Below are positions 36,701-53,461 of a DNA stretch of 64,000 bases, one piece after another. The stretch comes from Dirofilaria immitis (lineage: Eukaryota > Nematoda > Chromadorea > Rhabditida > Onchocercidae), in contig JAKNDB010000107.1 in assembly GCA_024305405.1 (NCBI GenBank), positions 4,510,501 to 4,574,500 on the forward strand. Reading direction: 5' to 3'. The notes under the pieces were generated by a model. That model was given only the letters and a program-made list of their open reading frames with translations. It was not told the origin of the DNA and did no database searches. Position numbers and translations under genes: made by a program. Within the stretch, counting starts at the first letter, position 1, and each line of letters starts with the position of its first letter.

Positions 36701-39647
36701 TTGGGCACAGCTATTAACGATTGATGAGAAATTACGCATACCTGGTTAATAAAATTATTAATAATTACATGGTTCCTTTAATTTTTATCAATAAAGGATG
36801 AATGTTAAAAGTGAGCATGATTAATAAGAAAGGGTGGATATGAGTAGGTGTGAATGAGTATTGATATTAAATTAAACGGGAATTTTAACGAAGAAATTGA
36901 TGTAACATGTTCTAAAGATGTGAGTGCTTATACTGACTGAGTTAGGATATTAAAAAAAAAATTTAAGAATGAATTTTAGGAAAAATGCTCATAAATGTTA
37001 GGAATACCAATGGTTATGGATATTAAAGATGAGTAGACTATTGAAAAAGTTTAAAATATAAATTCAATTTTAAATAGAATTTTAAAAGAAAATCAAATAA
37101 TCTACAAACAAAAATACAAATGATGAAATAGTTGTGAATATATTGCAACTATCTTAAAAACTATTCAAACAATTCCATCTTCATTTTTTCCCATATTTTT
37201 TTACTTAAAATAAAAAAGTAATAAAATATCAGAAAATATAAAATTTCTTGGGGAAATGAATAAACGAATAGTTTTTAATCGATTTTTATATTGCTTAATC
37301 ATTCATTGATCAATTACCTTGAAATACATCTTCCGTAAAATAAAAAAACGAAAAAAAGAATCTGTTACAAATCTGTTTTATTGCTTTGTCCTTTACATTA
37401 AGATTTAACTATTTTTGATTTGAAATTTTGATTGTTTTAAATTTACTCCTTCTAAGAATCCTCTTCTGAAGAAAAAATTTCCTAACCGTTCATTGAAATA
37501 TTTGATACTGTATTAATCTAATTATCTTTAACTGTCTCAATTTTCTTTATTTTTGTTCAAAAGTATTATGACTGGACATTATTCACAGAAATGTGCCATT
37601 AACTATTTTTAATGCTATTTACTTTATCATAATATGTAATATGGTATTAATACCATTTTTCATACCGTATGCCGTATACTGACAAATAATAAAAACATAA
37701 AAATGGTAATGGGTTTAAAATGATTAAATTTAGAAATTTATGCAAAAATTTTGCTTTATTTGTTTTGCAGTTGGACCAATGATAATAACAACACAATACA
37801 ACAACGTGGATGGTTTATGTGCATTAGTAAAATGGTATCATTCACCGTATCAACGTGAACTGTCAACAGATATTTTGGATGATAGTCTGGCATTATATGG
37901 TAGTTGTCATTACAACATCACCATATTTAATGAAACCTCACAGGAGACTGTATTATTTACATTGGTTAGTTTAAAATTTTGCTTATCTAAATATTAAAAA
38001 GAATTTTTAAAAATTTTTTACCTTATTAATCTGAAAATTATATTTGAAAAAAAAATTTATGCAATTTGAAGTAGAAAAATTTTGTGTAATTGAGATTTAT
38101 CAAACATTTTAAAATATGTTAAATATTTTCGCTTGCATAATTTTTTGCAAATCACTCAACAAAAAAAAAGTATAGCTGAATTATTTTAATCTATATTACT
38201 AATCATGTGAGCTTTAAAATTTCCAGCTTTTCGAGAAATACTCTAATTTTATGGTGTGTCATCGGTTTAGTTTGAAAATGCTTAATTAAGAATTCATTTT
38301 TCAATTATTGAAAATCTCATACATACTTTAACGATTTCTATTTCTTACATAATTGTATATCATCGCAAAGCTCTTTTTAGGATAATGGAAATGGCATTTT
38401 ATTATCAAATTTACAATTTTCAACTGAATATTCCGTCATAGTTCGATCGATCTCAACAATAGGAGAAGATTCATCGATGATGTATCAAAAGAATATGTCA
38501 AATATAGGTGATACAAATGGCTTGCTAGAAAATCGATTCTTAACACCAGCATGTAACGAAATATTTGGCTCAGGAAGTCTTGAATGCGGTAAGTGAAATA
38601 ATTAATTAATTGTAGATTATAATGTACTTAATTTTGCTATTAATTAATCATGTTTTTTCTTAGAAGTAATAACTATTTTATTTCTTTCTTTTTTTAGCAC
38701 CTGAACCAGTTAGAAATTTGGAAGCGATGGTGAATTCTAATGGATCAGTAAAAATTCAATGGATACCATCAAGCGAACCAAACGCTATTTTAGTTTATCA
38801 ATTGCTCTATCAATCGTTAACAAACCATTATGACTGTGACAACGGTCCTTCTAGCATTTATATCAATGCGGTTAGTTATGTTAATTCGCTATGTAAATAA
38901 TAATAGCATTTATTGATATGACTGATAATCTATAAGTAAATATTTTTAAACTTCTATATGTCTTCTAAGCTATTTATTTTTATCTAAAAATAATATGAAA
39001 AATTCATTCAACAATTAAATGATTAATTTATGAAGAAAAAATGAAAATTTTAAGATAATATTGCTTTGAAATTTGAAAGAAAAGGGAAAGCATTTAAATT
39101 CAGATATCATATCGCTTCTTTAATAATATATCAAAATTTAAATGAAATTTATTGCTGATAGATTACCCATATATGACAAAATTTCTCTGAATAATAATTA
39201 AATTACAGTAATTTATATATTTTAGCATAAATAATAATATATTGTTAAAATTTTATTAAAACAAAAATTTATTGTAATTAGCAATTATTTGTAATGCTTT
39301 CGATTACGATATATTTATACTTTAGTTATAAATTTTAATTTCTTCTTTAGGGTTCAACAACTGCAACAATACAATTACATGGTCAAACACATTGCGAATA
39401 TTCGATCAAATTAATTAATTACGATCTAATTGGACGTGAAGCTAGTACCGAAATCATCGTTTGGTATCGACCAAATATTTATATACTTAATTCTAATTTA
39501 ATTTACATTTATCCTATTTTAATACTAATTTCAATTATTACTTTATTAAAATGTTGCATATGTATATGTTGTTCAGATACTGCTACTACTAACAGTAATA
39601 GTAATCATTCGATCCTTTTATCAGATTCTGATAAAAAAATACCGTAA
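33701..39647 (+). CDS. kal-1: Anosmin-1/KAL-1-like fibronectin III protein
   Basis: Anosmin-1 is an extracellular-matrix protein that acts with heparan sulfate in axon branching and cell migration. Nine exons: 33701-33835, 34940-35020, 35625-35735, 36165-36378, 36588-36744, 37771-37964, 38381-38588, 38698-38870 and 39351-39647 (TAA), about 523 residues. A signal peptide (ILILIAATLKAFTVLP) leads to a cysteine pair, CDAKC, resembling the CASRC start of human anosmin, then CVAGC. Three fibronectin-III-like units follow; IRYIVQWKQRTYDG aligns with human IYVVQRRWNYG, and FLTPACN...EC with FTTPPCS...GC. I find no WAP domain. The C-terminus has a membrane segment (about 475-491), a CCICICC cluster and a short tail. 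N-glycosylation sites NIT and NET occur in unit 2. Single-base losses are needed in exon 3 (near G3 at 35698-35700) and exon 4 (T4 at 36267-36270, or the nearby G3). Orthology is likely; another anosmin-like FN3 protein is possible. Confidence 0.78.
34012..34044 (+). repeat. Intronic echo of KAL-1 exon 1 (signal peptide segment)
   Basis: The 33 bases at 34012-34044 match 33721-33753 in exon 1 with four mismatches and would encode ILILIVATLKA against ILILIAATLKA. It lies in intron 1 about 290 bp downstream in direct orientation. It looks like a remnant of a local duplication of the signal-peptide exon. Confidence 0.65.
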
Positions 39648-42600
39648 CAATTTTATGATATATTTTTTTATATTAGATATCTTCAAATTATATTTCTTGC
39701 ATTAATCAAGTATTTTTCATATATTTTACATCAATTATAAACTTTTGATAACAAAATTTAAGTTTCAAAAGTGTCATTTTAAATGCCATTTTTCAGCCAT
39801 TTTAAAATCAAAAATTTTTTTATTATTTTTGCTTTTTGCGTTGTTAATCAAAAAATAAATAAATAAATTTGGTTGAAAATCAATTTCTTGCATACCTTTT
39901 TTATTCGAAAGCATATTTTCAATGATAGAATTTATAAAAAAACAAAAAAATTTTGTTTAGTTTTTTCTTCTTTAAAAAAATAAAATAATTATCAAATCAA
40001 CCTGACTAGCCGGTTATCATCTAATCAACATCACAGTTGTTATTACTCCTATATTTGCTCAAAATCTTCTATTACTATTTCTTTTTTTGTGATAAATTAA
40101 TTATTTAATGCTTTATTTGTAGATATTTGCTATTTTAGATTTGTTTATTTTAAGGTATTGCATTTCTTATATATTCTATCAAATATGCAATAATATAATA
40201 TAAAATTTAAAAAGGAATAAAAATCATTTCATAATTATACATACTGTAATTGAGCTATAAGGTATATTAATTACAATGAATTTATTGACCAATGAGGCAT
40301 TTTTATTATCAAAGTTTTTCTTCTCCAATTTCAAATAATACCAAAAAAAAATCACGTTATACGGGAACGATTCCATAATGATAAAAGGCATTGCCTCAAA
40401 AATAAGGCGCACAGTTAGGCATAGGATTTATTTAGAATTATCAAGCTATCCTATTTATTCTGTCCCTTTGTCATTTATCACTGATATTATCACTAATTAT
40501 CACTTAACAAACATTAATTATTTGTTTATTTTAAGAGATCAAATGGTCAAAATATTGAAAAGTTTTTAATTTTTAAATATTTCTTAAATTTTTTTATTCC
40601 GAAAATTTTAAAATAAAAGAAATTAAATAATTCTATGAGAAGTCAATTTGTTTGGCTCATTTATTCATTATGAATTCATTTCAATAAATTCAATTTTAGG
40701 TTATTATCCATCAAAGAGATTAATTAGAAGTAATGATAGGATGAAAATTGAAAATGAGATTGAAATAAAATAAAATAAGCTAAATAGATTTTATTCGTAA
40801 AAGGCGTTGATTAGATGTAATGAACGATTGAAAAGATTTCAATGCCTTTGTAAACAACAAACGCCTAATTTGCATATGTCAATTATTGAAAGTGAAACTA
40901 AACTTACCCGAAAATAATATTTAAAATTGTTTAAAATTATTCACTAAATAAACAAAATGAAAGATTATTTGATAAAAGGGGAAAAAGGGAAAAATTTAAA
41001 AAAAAAATTAAATTAATGTATATGTCATAACGATAATACCAACAAATAAAAGGAAAAAAGATATGATATGGTATGGAAATGATAAAAATTTATGATAATC
41101 TGATGGATTTTAAAAGAAAAATAACTGACTGGTGGTGAGGAGAGAGGATTTTCTGACTTATTAATAATTTTACATATTATATTATTTTTTTAATTTTTAA
41201 TTTAATTATTACCATATAAGTTGTAATAATTACAATAATAAAAAGTAGAAAACCAATAACAGTAATGATGATAATAATAAGGATCAACAATAAATATGTA
41301 AAAATAATAAATTAATTTAAAAAACACACAACTTTAAGCAATCTGGTACAAAAATAAAAGTAAAGTATTTATGATGTGATGCGGCAAAAAATAGAGTATT
41401 CATAATTTCGAGTAATTTAATTATATAGTATGATAAAATTTGTTATAAATAAATTTTGACTACCATATTCATTCGTTTTTTAAAAGCCTTCTTTGCTTTT
41501 TTTTTATCGTTCAATAGACGATGATTCTTTTAGTAAACGTAATCGAATTAACAGATATAAAATTTGCCGCTTTGGCAAATTGATAACTTTACAAATTACT
41601 TCATGAAGAATAAAAAGTTTAATTAATTCCGATTTACAGAAGAATAAAAGTTTAATTAATTCCAATTTACACTTCACTTAATTAATAACGCAAAATCATG
41701 AAGTGTTATTGTAACAATAGTATTGTATTTAAATGAAATTCTATGATAATTATTTATAAATCAATTTAAATTTAACTATTACATACCCTTTTTAAAAAAT
41801 ACCAAAGAAAATTTTTCTTTTTCTTTATAATTTTATAGAAGTTAAAAAGCATTTATAGTCTCTAATACAAATAGATCATTTAGATTAAGTACTATATAAA
41901 ACTACCGATAGTAGTACAAAATATCGTAAACATGATATTAACTACACAAGTACCTTATAAAATGCGCAAAGCGATATTGAATTTATGATTAAAAAGTTTG
42001 TTATCATGTTTTAAACGAATAATAAAATATTGTACGTTAGCATGTCGAATATAAAAATTTTAATATTTATAATCTTTGCAATTTTATATAAAAGAAAAAT
42101 TTGGTTTAACATAATTAATTTCAAACTAAAATTTCATATTCATTAAAATTAAATTAAAAAATATCTAAGAGTTAAGCTTATTGAAAATGATTAATGATGG
42201 TCGGATCTATTGGAAAAATAATTTTATTTTTTTGCCCTTTTTTATTCTCTTAACTTAATGAAACATAAGGAAAAGAGGTGGTATATACAAGTGCCGTCGC
42301 CATTAGCAATAAAATGGCATGTAAAAATGAGCGATAAAATTATAAAGAAAGAAAATAAGAAGTGATTATTGGAGAGAGCAAACAAAGAAAGGAAAATTTC
42401 ATATAATTTGAACAACCATTGATTGAATATTTATTTCATTTCATCTGTCGGGCGCCTTAATTTAACTGTCTTTTCTATTGTACTAAAGGAGTAAAATGAA
42501 AAATTTCCTCGCCATTTTAACTTTTATACACACTGTCATTGGTTTTTATATGCAATTTTTCTGCTGTCAAATTCATAATTTCTTCGCAAACTGAATTTTT

Positions 42601-45247
42601 TTAATATATTGTCTTTTCATTCCTTCCATTTTTTCTGTTTCATTGCTTTTTTGTCATTTTGATTGAATGGTTTGCGTAGCTTTGATAGCTCGTTTTTAGG
42701 GAATGTGAGTCTGATGCTATAGTGTAATGGATAATTCGTGAGAGGATTGGTAAGCTGGTAAGGTTGTCTTGGCGTGGTGACGATGAATTAATTTGGTGAA
42801 ATTTAATTTGAGAATGAATTAATTTAATGAAATCTTATGATATGTATACAAGTCAGAAAATAAAAGGAAAACTTGAGGATTATAAGATTCCGGAAAAAAT
42901 ATTTTCAATTGACACGACAAAGCTGAAGAGGAAGCATAGAAAATACACCAGCTTATGTTTTATGTTTTACTATTTGAAGTTTTTTTCTGTTGCTGATTCA
43001 TTCCCATAATAAATAGTAGTTGGATCGTTTGATACAATTAATGTAAGAATTCTTTCCTTTTTCATTTTCACTAATTATAATTTAATGCAAAGCAAAGTTT
43101 CGTTAAATTTAATTCGACAGTAAATAAAATTTAATATAGTGACATCATAATGATGTTATTTTTGTATTACCCTACAACGAAATCTTAGAAATAAAAATCT
43201 CAACACTAACAGAACTCATTTTCATTATTATCAAATCTGTTATCCTTATCATTTTTGTATTTATTAAAACTTTTCAAATAAAAATATATGATTAAATTCT
43301 ATATCTTCTTTTCATTTACGTCCATCTATTATTATCCATTTTGATATATTTTAATCTTTACCATAGTTTTGTATCTGAATTATTATCCCAATTTCTGCTT
43401 TATTTAAGCATATATTTGTTTTAATATATAATTTTTTTTAAATTTTTCAATTAATGGAATAATTTCATTCCTGTTCACTTTTAAGAAAAGAAAATCCTAT
43501 TTTATGCATATTTTCCCGTCAATATTATGATTATCCCACGATAGTCATCCTTTATAATGGAAGACTAAAACTGTTAAAATAATTCTTATTAGAAAGAGTA
43601 AAATAAGTAATGACGAAAAAGAAGCTTCATGTGCATGATCAAGTGGCTTATAAAAAACTCATTAAATATATTTTTGAAAATTCATAGTTTTAGAACAACA
43701 TTTTTTAATATTCGGTTTATGCCATTTTTTACGTCACTCAAAATCGGTTGTTAAACTTTGCAATCGGACTGAACTATATAGCAACTATTATTTTGCCTTA
43801 CCGCGGTTCATTGAATATCCTTTCATTTATTTTCCTGCTAATTGTTATATTATCTTTAACATTTTTCAAAGAATGGTATTTGATGTATTCTGTTGATAGG
43901 CAATATCATTTTTAATATTCCTCGAAGAATAATTTCATTCGGTGTATTCTATTAATTCTCATTTTTAATGTCTCTAAAAGATACAGTTGAACTGATAGAT
44001 AAACAAATTTCTTAGCGTATCAATATTCGATAAGAATATTTTTCATTTAATGTGTCCTATTGATGAGCTTTCTCGAAAAATTTTTCATTCGATATAATCT
44101 ACTGCTAGATTATATTATCTTTAGGATTTCTCGATAATACGGTCAAGTTGTTTGCAATATCATTATTTATCTTAGGTTATTAAGGTGCAAAAGCACGTAG
44201 TTATAGTAGGTAAAAACATGCTTGAAATTATTGCAGTGCTTTTGAGGAAAATAAAATTCGTTTTTTATTCTTATCAATTGATTAAGTCATTTATTTGCAG
44301 AAATTTCAAAGTTCTAGCTTATTAAATGAATAAAATTCAGAATGTAAGCTAATCATGAATGCTATCATCTCTCTCCTTTCTTAATTGTTTCTTTCCAACG
44401 CCTCTCACAATTGCTCGTTTCAAACAAAATTTTGATTGAACAATCTTATCATATGTTCATAATCGTATTTTTTATATTTTTGATATATGATAATAATGAC
44501 TTACACTAATGTGGATAACTTTAATCCACTTTAATCTACTTTTTATGCATTCTATTTTCAAATAATTTATTCCGCACTAAACTTATTCATCTGAAATTAG
44601 TAATGATTATTTTCTTGTAATAATACTGCATTTTGAACAATGTTTAATGTAATAATCATAAATTTTTCGATTAACATTAGTATTTATATTAGCTACTTTT
44701 ATTTCCCGGTATCATTAGAAAATATCAAATTCATAAGTTTGTGATCTTTCTTAGAATTAACACAAATATTAAAGATATGACTCATATTATAAATAATTAG
44801 GCACCTCAATACTACATCCTTTTTTAATATTACGATGAAATCTCCAAATCTTTTATTTTTTTCGTTTATTTTTTTCTTTCGTCGATCTCCAAAAACTAAT
44901 TAAGATAAATTTTTGTTAGAATTCAATAAAAGTGAAAATATAATTCATAATTTAACGGGAAGAAAAACTCGTTTAAAATTGCGGATCACTTGATTTTATA
45001 CCTGGTATTGTGAAGAGAAAAAATAAGAATAATTTAACTCAAGATCAATTTAATCTATTATGCAGGATATATATATGTCATTCTATTTTCCGGGAAACTG
45101 ACTGCATCAGTTAAATTTCTTATTTTTCTTCCATTCTACATATTCCAATAAAATCCCAAATTATTTCTTATTACGATGAAATCCCAAATTAGAATAATAT
45201 GTAAGATTGTAGAATTCAAAATATTGAAATCAAGGAAAGCAAATTAT
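39648..45247. other. AT-rich intergenic region
   Basis: About 5.6 kb between the convergent 3' ends of KAL-1 and LAP-1. No conserved reading is visible. Open stretches at 40224-40569 and 42827-43009 are short, lack domain features and are not supported. It contains a two-copy 33-bp repeat at 41605-41671. Confidence 0.5.
41605..41671 (+). repeat. Two-copy tandem repeat, 33-34 bp
   Basis: Units 41605-41638 and 41639-41671 share GAAGAATAAAAGTTTAATT then AATTCC(G/A)ATTTACA, differing by one A in a homopolymer and one transition. Confidence 0.85.
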
Positions 45248-50078
<4,831 letters not shown>

Positions 50079-50089
50079 ACTTTCTAATC

Positions 50090-50099
50090 CTAAAAGAAG
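50090..50099 (-). promoter_or_regulatory. Probable spliced-leader acceptor (LAP-1)
   Basis: On the minus strand TTCTTTTAG lies 11 bases before the LAP-1 ATG. No upstream exon is evident, which suggests trans-splicing. Motif-based inference. Confidence 0.45.
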
Positions 50100-50879
50100 A
50101 ACATATACTACGCTTTCTGTATTATGTATTTATGTATATATGAGTTAGTAGTAATAAAATATAATTAATAATTAGAAATGGAAATAAATTATTAATCGCT
50201 ACAATCACACACTGGTAGTAAGGAAAATCATTACTAGCATTTGAGGTAACTAAGATTGCTGTAACAATTATAAATGTTATAATTTGTGGCAAGCAAAAAA
50301 AGCTTCATGAAAAGTGCTAGATTCTCCAAATTCAAGATTTAGGTAAGGTTAGCGATTAATAACTTCAATTCTTCTGTTACCGCAATACCACAATCTCAAT
50401 TGCTCCAGTTACTAATAATAATAATTTTCTTACTATCACAATTTTATGAATAGATAAGAAACAGTTTTCTTAGTTTATCAATTTCCATTTGTTTACTTTA
50501 TTCATTCCTATTTGTTTAATAATAAATGGACTGCTAGAAAAAACTCTTCAATTTCATTAATTTTACAGTTATGGACTTAATTCTGATTGTATGACCAAAA
50601 ATTTTTTCTGATATCTTTAAGAAGACATTCATAAGTAAACTGAAATGTGATAATAAGCTTATCAAATATTACGAACTAAATTCAATATTTTTAATAGGAA
50701 AAAAATTGTTTGTTCCAATCAATGAATGTTTACACAGAAAAATTGAAAATGAATGCATAAAACATTACTCTGAAAATACGTCGTTTGACGGGAAAATGTT
50801 GTCAAGCGTAAAAACCTAAAATTAATTGAAAATTAAATTTTCTAAATACGCTAACAAATAAATCATAAATGTAGTAAAA

Positions 50880-51480
50880 TTTGTAAAGCTTGAAATGGAT
50901 TTGTTAAAAGTTATGATACACTTGATACTGATTACCTAGAGCTAATATATGCATCAAAGCCTCGACTTTTAACAAACGCATCTGTTAGATTAAAACCATC
51001 GGGTTGCTGGCCCGTTAATTGGTGACTCTGAATGGCTATGACTGAATATCAAGTACCTGCTTTATCAACTTTCAATGGTTTTTTTATTTGCTTATCACAT
51101 TTTAACGGATAATGGAGAATCAAGATTTAATTTGGGATGCAAGCTTGAGAAAAGGCTACCATATCCAAGGAAGGCAACAGGCGTTCAAATTACCCGCTCT
51201 TAGGAGTAGATAGTGACGAAAAGTAATGAGACCGTTCTCCCTGAAGTTGCTTATCGCAACGGATACAATATGAACACGTTGACGAGCATCTATGAGAGGG
51301 CAAATCTCGTGTTAGCGGTTTCGGTAACTCCAGCTTTCAAAATAATGCCATCATTTTTGTGATTACAGTCGCCCGCTTATCAAGATCTGTCCACCCTTTG
51401 GTTAAGAACTGGGCTCCTAACCAGTTTTCCTGACGTTACCTCGATTGTTTGTGTATAGTGACCAGTGAGAAACAATAAAA
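50880..51480 (+). pseudogene. Decayed 18S rRNA gene fragment (5' third)
   Basis: The stretch follows eukaryotic 18S rRNA in order: ACCTAGAGCTAATATATGCA (helix near position 170), TTGGTGACTCTGAATGGC, ACCTGCTTTATCAACTTTC, GGCTACCATATCCAAGGAAG with GCAACAGGCG and CAAATTACCC, GTGACGAAAAGTAATGAGAC, ATCTATGAGAGGGCAA, then the 530 loop as GTTAGCGGTTTCGGTAACTC, followed by a V4-like segment with GATCTGTCCACCC. Several invariant positions are changed, mostly C to T (GCCAGCAGCCGCGG has become GTTAGCGGTTTCGG), so it cannot be a working rRNA. Only about 600 bases are present, with no 18S 3' part, ITS or 28S. It is more GC-rich than its flanks. Ends are approximate. A single insertion of an rDNA piece, now decaying, is the likely origin. 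Confidence 0.88.
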
Positions 51481-53461
51481 AGGGTAGATCGCAAAGAAAG
51501 TTCTGACGATGTTTATGAATTTGATTTATAATTAATATTGTCTTTTTAAGATTATCCGCATTAAAAAAGCTTATTAGTGAAATTGTTTTTGAATCGTTAA
51601 CAAAACAAATCTTTAAATTTTGGTTTAAGAAAATTTTATAGCAGTTATCTCTAAATATATTATAACTGCAAATTTAAATAGAATTATCTACCGATGTAAA
51701 CGATTGGCTACAATTACACACGATGCAACTTTTTTTCTTGAACATTTCAGCATTATATTGAAAATTACGTTAAACTAATCAATCAGGAAATTTTATAAAA
51801 CCTTGATTTAAAAGGATAAAGCTTGAATGAAAGAAATCATTACTTATTTGTATTAAAAATTAACAAAGAGATAAAGAGTAAATAGGAGCAAACCAATAAT
51901 TAAATAGACTTTATTATCATACCTCTCATATATTAAATAAATAAATTATCGTCGGGAATACTGTGCATTTATTTGTTTAATCTGAAATATTATCACAACA
52001 AAGCTGAAGATGTATTAAGAAATGATGAAACATTAAATAAAAAAAGTCAAAATGGACCGTAACCAAAGATGGACTGTTTCAAATCAGCGAGAAAAAATTC
52101 TATAGAAATAAACTGCCACCAAGCAAGTAATAAAAAATCTACGAAACATTAGAAATAATAGTGACGGTATTTACCAAAACCGAATAATTTAATTCCAAAC
52201 TATAAGAAACCATTCTCATTCCTAATTACTAACAAAAATTAATTATAACATTAAAAATATGTTTATGCATAATGCAATAAACCATAAATGTAGCAAAAAA
52301 ATATATAAGTGCAAACTTCATCTTTATACAACATTGCTTTTTAAAATTTCAACAATTCAAAAAAAAGTAAAGGCAATATCTATTCACCCTTGCAATTACT
52401 TCCCAAAATCTATGAAAGATGGGCAACTCACAAGATTTGACCGATATTCCAAAGTAGCACAACTATTTCATTTCATATGATCAGATATAGCTTCTCGAAA
52501 ATATTCTAATTACTGGATGCTAAACATAAAAGAAAAACTAATTTAATTTCAAGTCACAGTTACATAATTATTAAAATCATAAATATTTCCATATTTTCAT
52601 CGAGATAATTTTGTCGGATTGATTTCAAAAGAATAGCAATGAATACGTGAGTAAAAAGTCACTGCATAATGAGAAAGCCTAAAGCAAACATGAGAATATT
52701 TCTTTCATAATTATAAACCAATGAGCCTTCTGAATGATGTTGAGCTTCCAATTAATGAATTACTCCAATAAAAAGAGAGAATGATAATAAATAAAGAGAA
52801 AATTGATGAACAGACGATACAAAGTGTGCGAAAAAAGGAAATCAACATCACAATCAAAAACAATACTTTAAAATTAATACATTTATTATTAAATATAGAA
52901 ACTATACCTTTTATTGGATTAACTAGGAACAAAATTTCCATATTCATTTTCACTCGAAGCTGGATAATGCTACCAAAATGCTAAAAAATCATGCAGTTAG
53001 ATAGTTAATTGTGAATGCTTATTTTGAAAAAGTTAGGAATCCCATCAGGAAAACATCAAAATGTTATCATGCGACTAGAATTCTTAAAATTCATTTTTCA
53101 ATTTTTCAGAAAATAGATTCACGCTGACTATCTCTAAAAATCTTCAAGAAGCGTATAGTTAATCATATTTTGATAAATTTATTAATAACAAAGAATTTCA
53201 AAGATAATTTGAAAAAAATTATCTGGCATTTAAAGATTAACTTTTTCTTTCACTCTGGACAAAAACTAATCATAAAAAAATTAAAAACTGTATTGAGCAA
53301 ACGAAAAATATAAATACTACAAAAAGGTAATATGACAAAAAAGGTAATATAGTGACTGGGATATTAATTTATTTGAAACTTGAAACATAACAAAAATGAG
53401 TAAACTAATAATAATATAATCAATGTATTACCTTCATATTATTTTTTTGCCAGTCTGGAAC

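Larger units (their letters stand above)
50079..53461. other. Intergenic region holding an rDNA fragment
   Basis: About 3.4 kb between LAP-1 and SUCLA2, both on the minus strand. Apart from the 18S-like fragment at about 50880-51480 I see no exon; open stretches at 52259-52980 lack any conserved feature. The right part should include the SUCLA2 3' UTR, and the left part the LAP-1 promoter. Confidence 0.5.
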
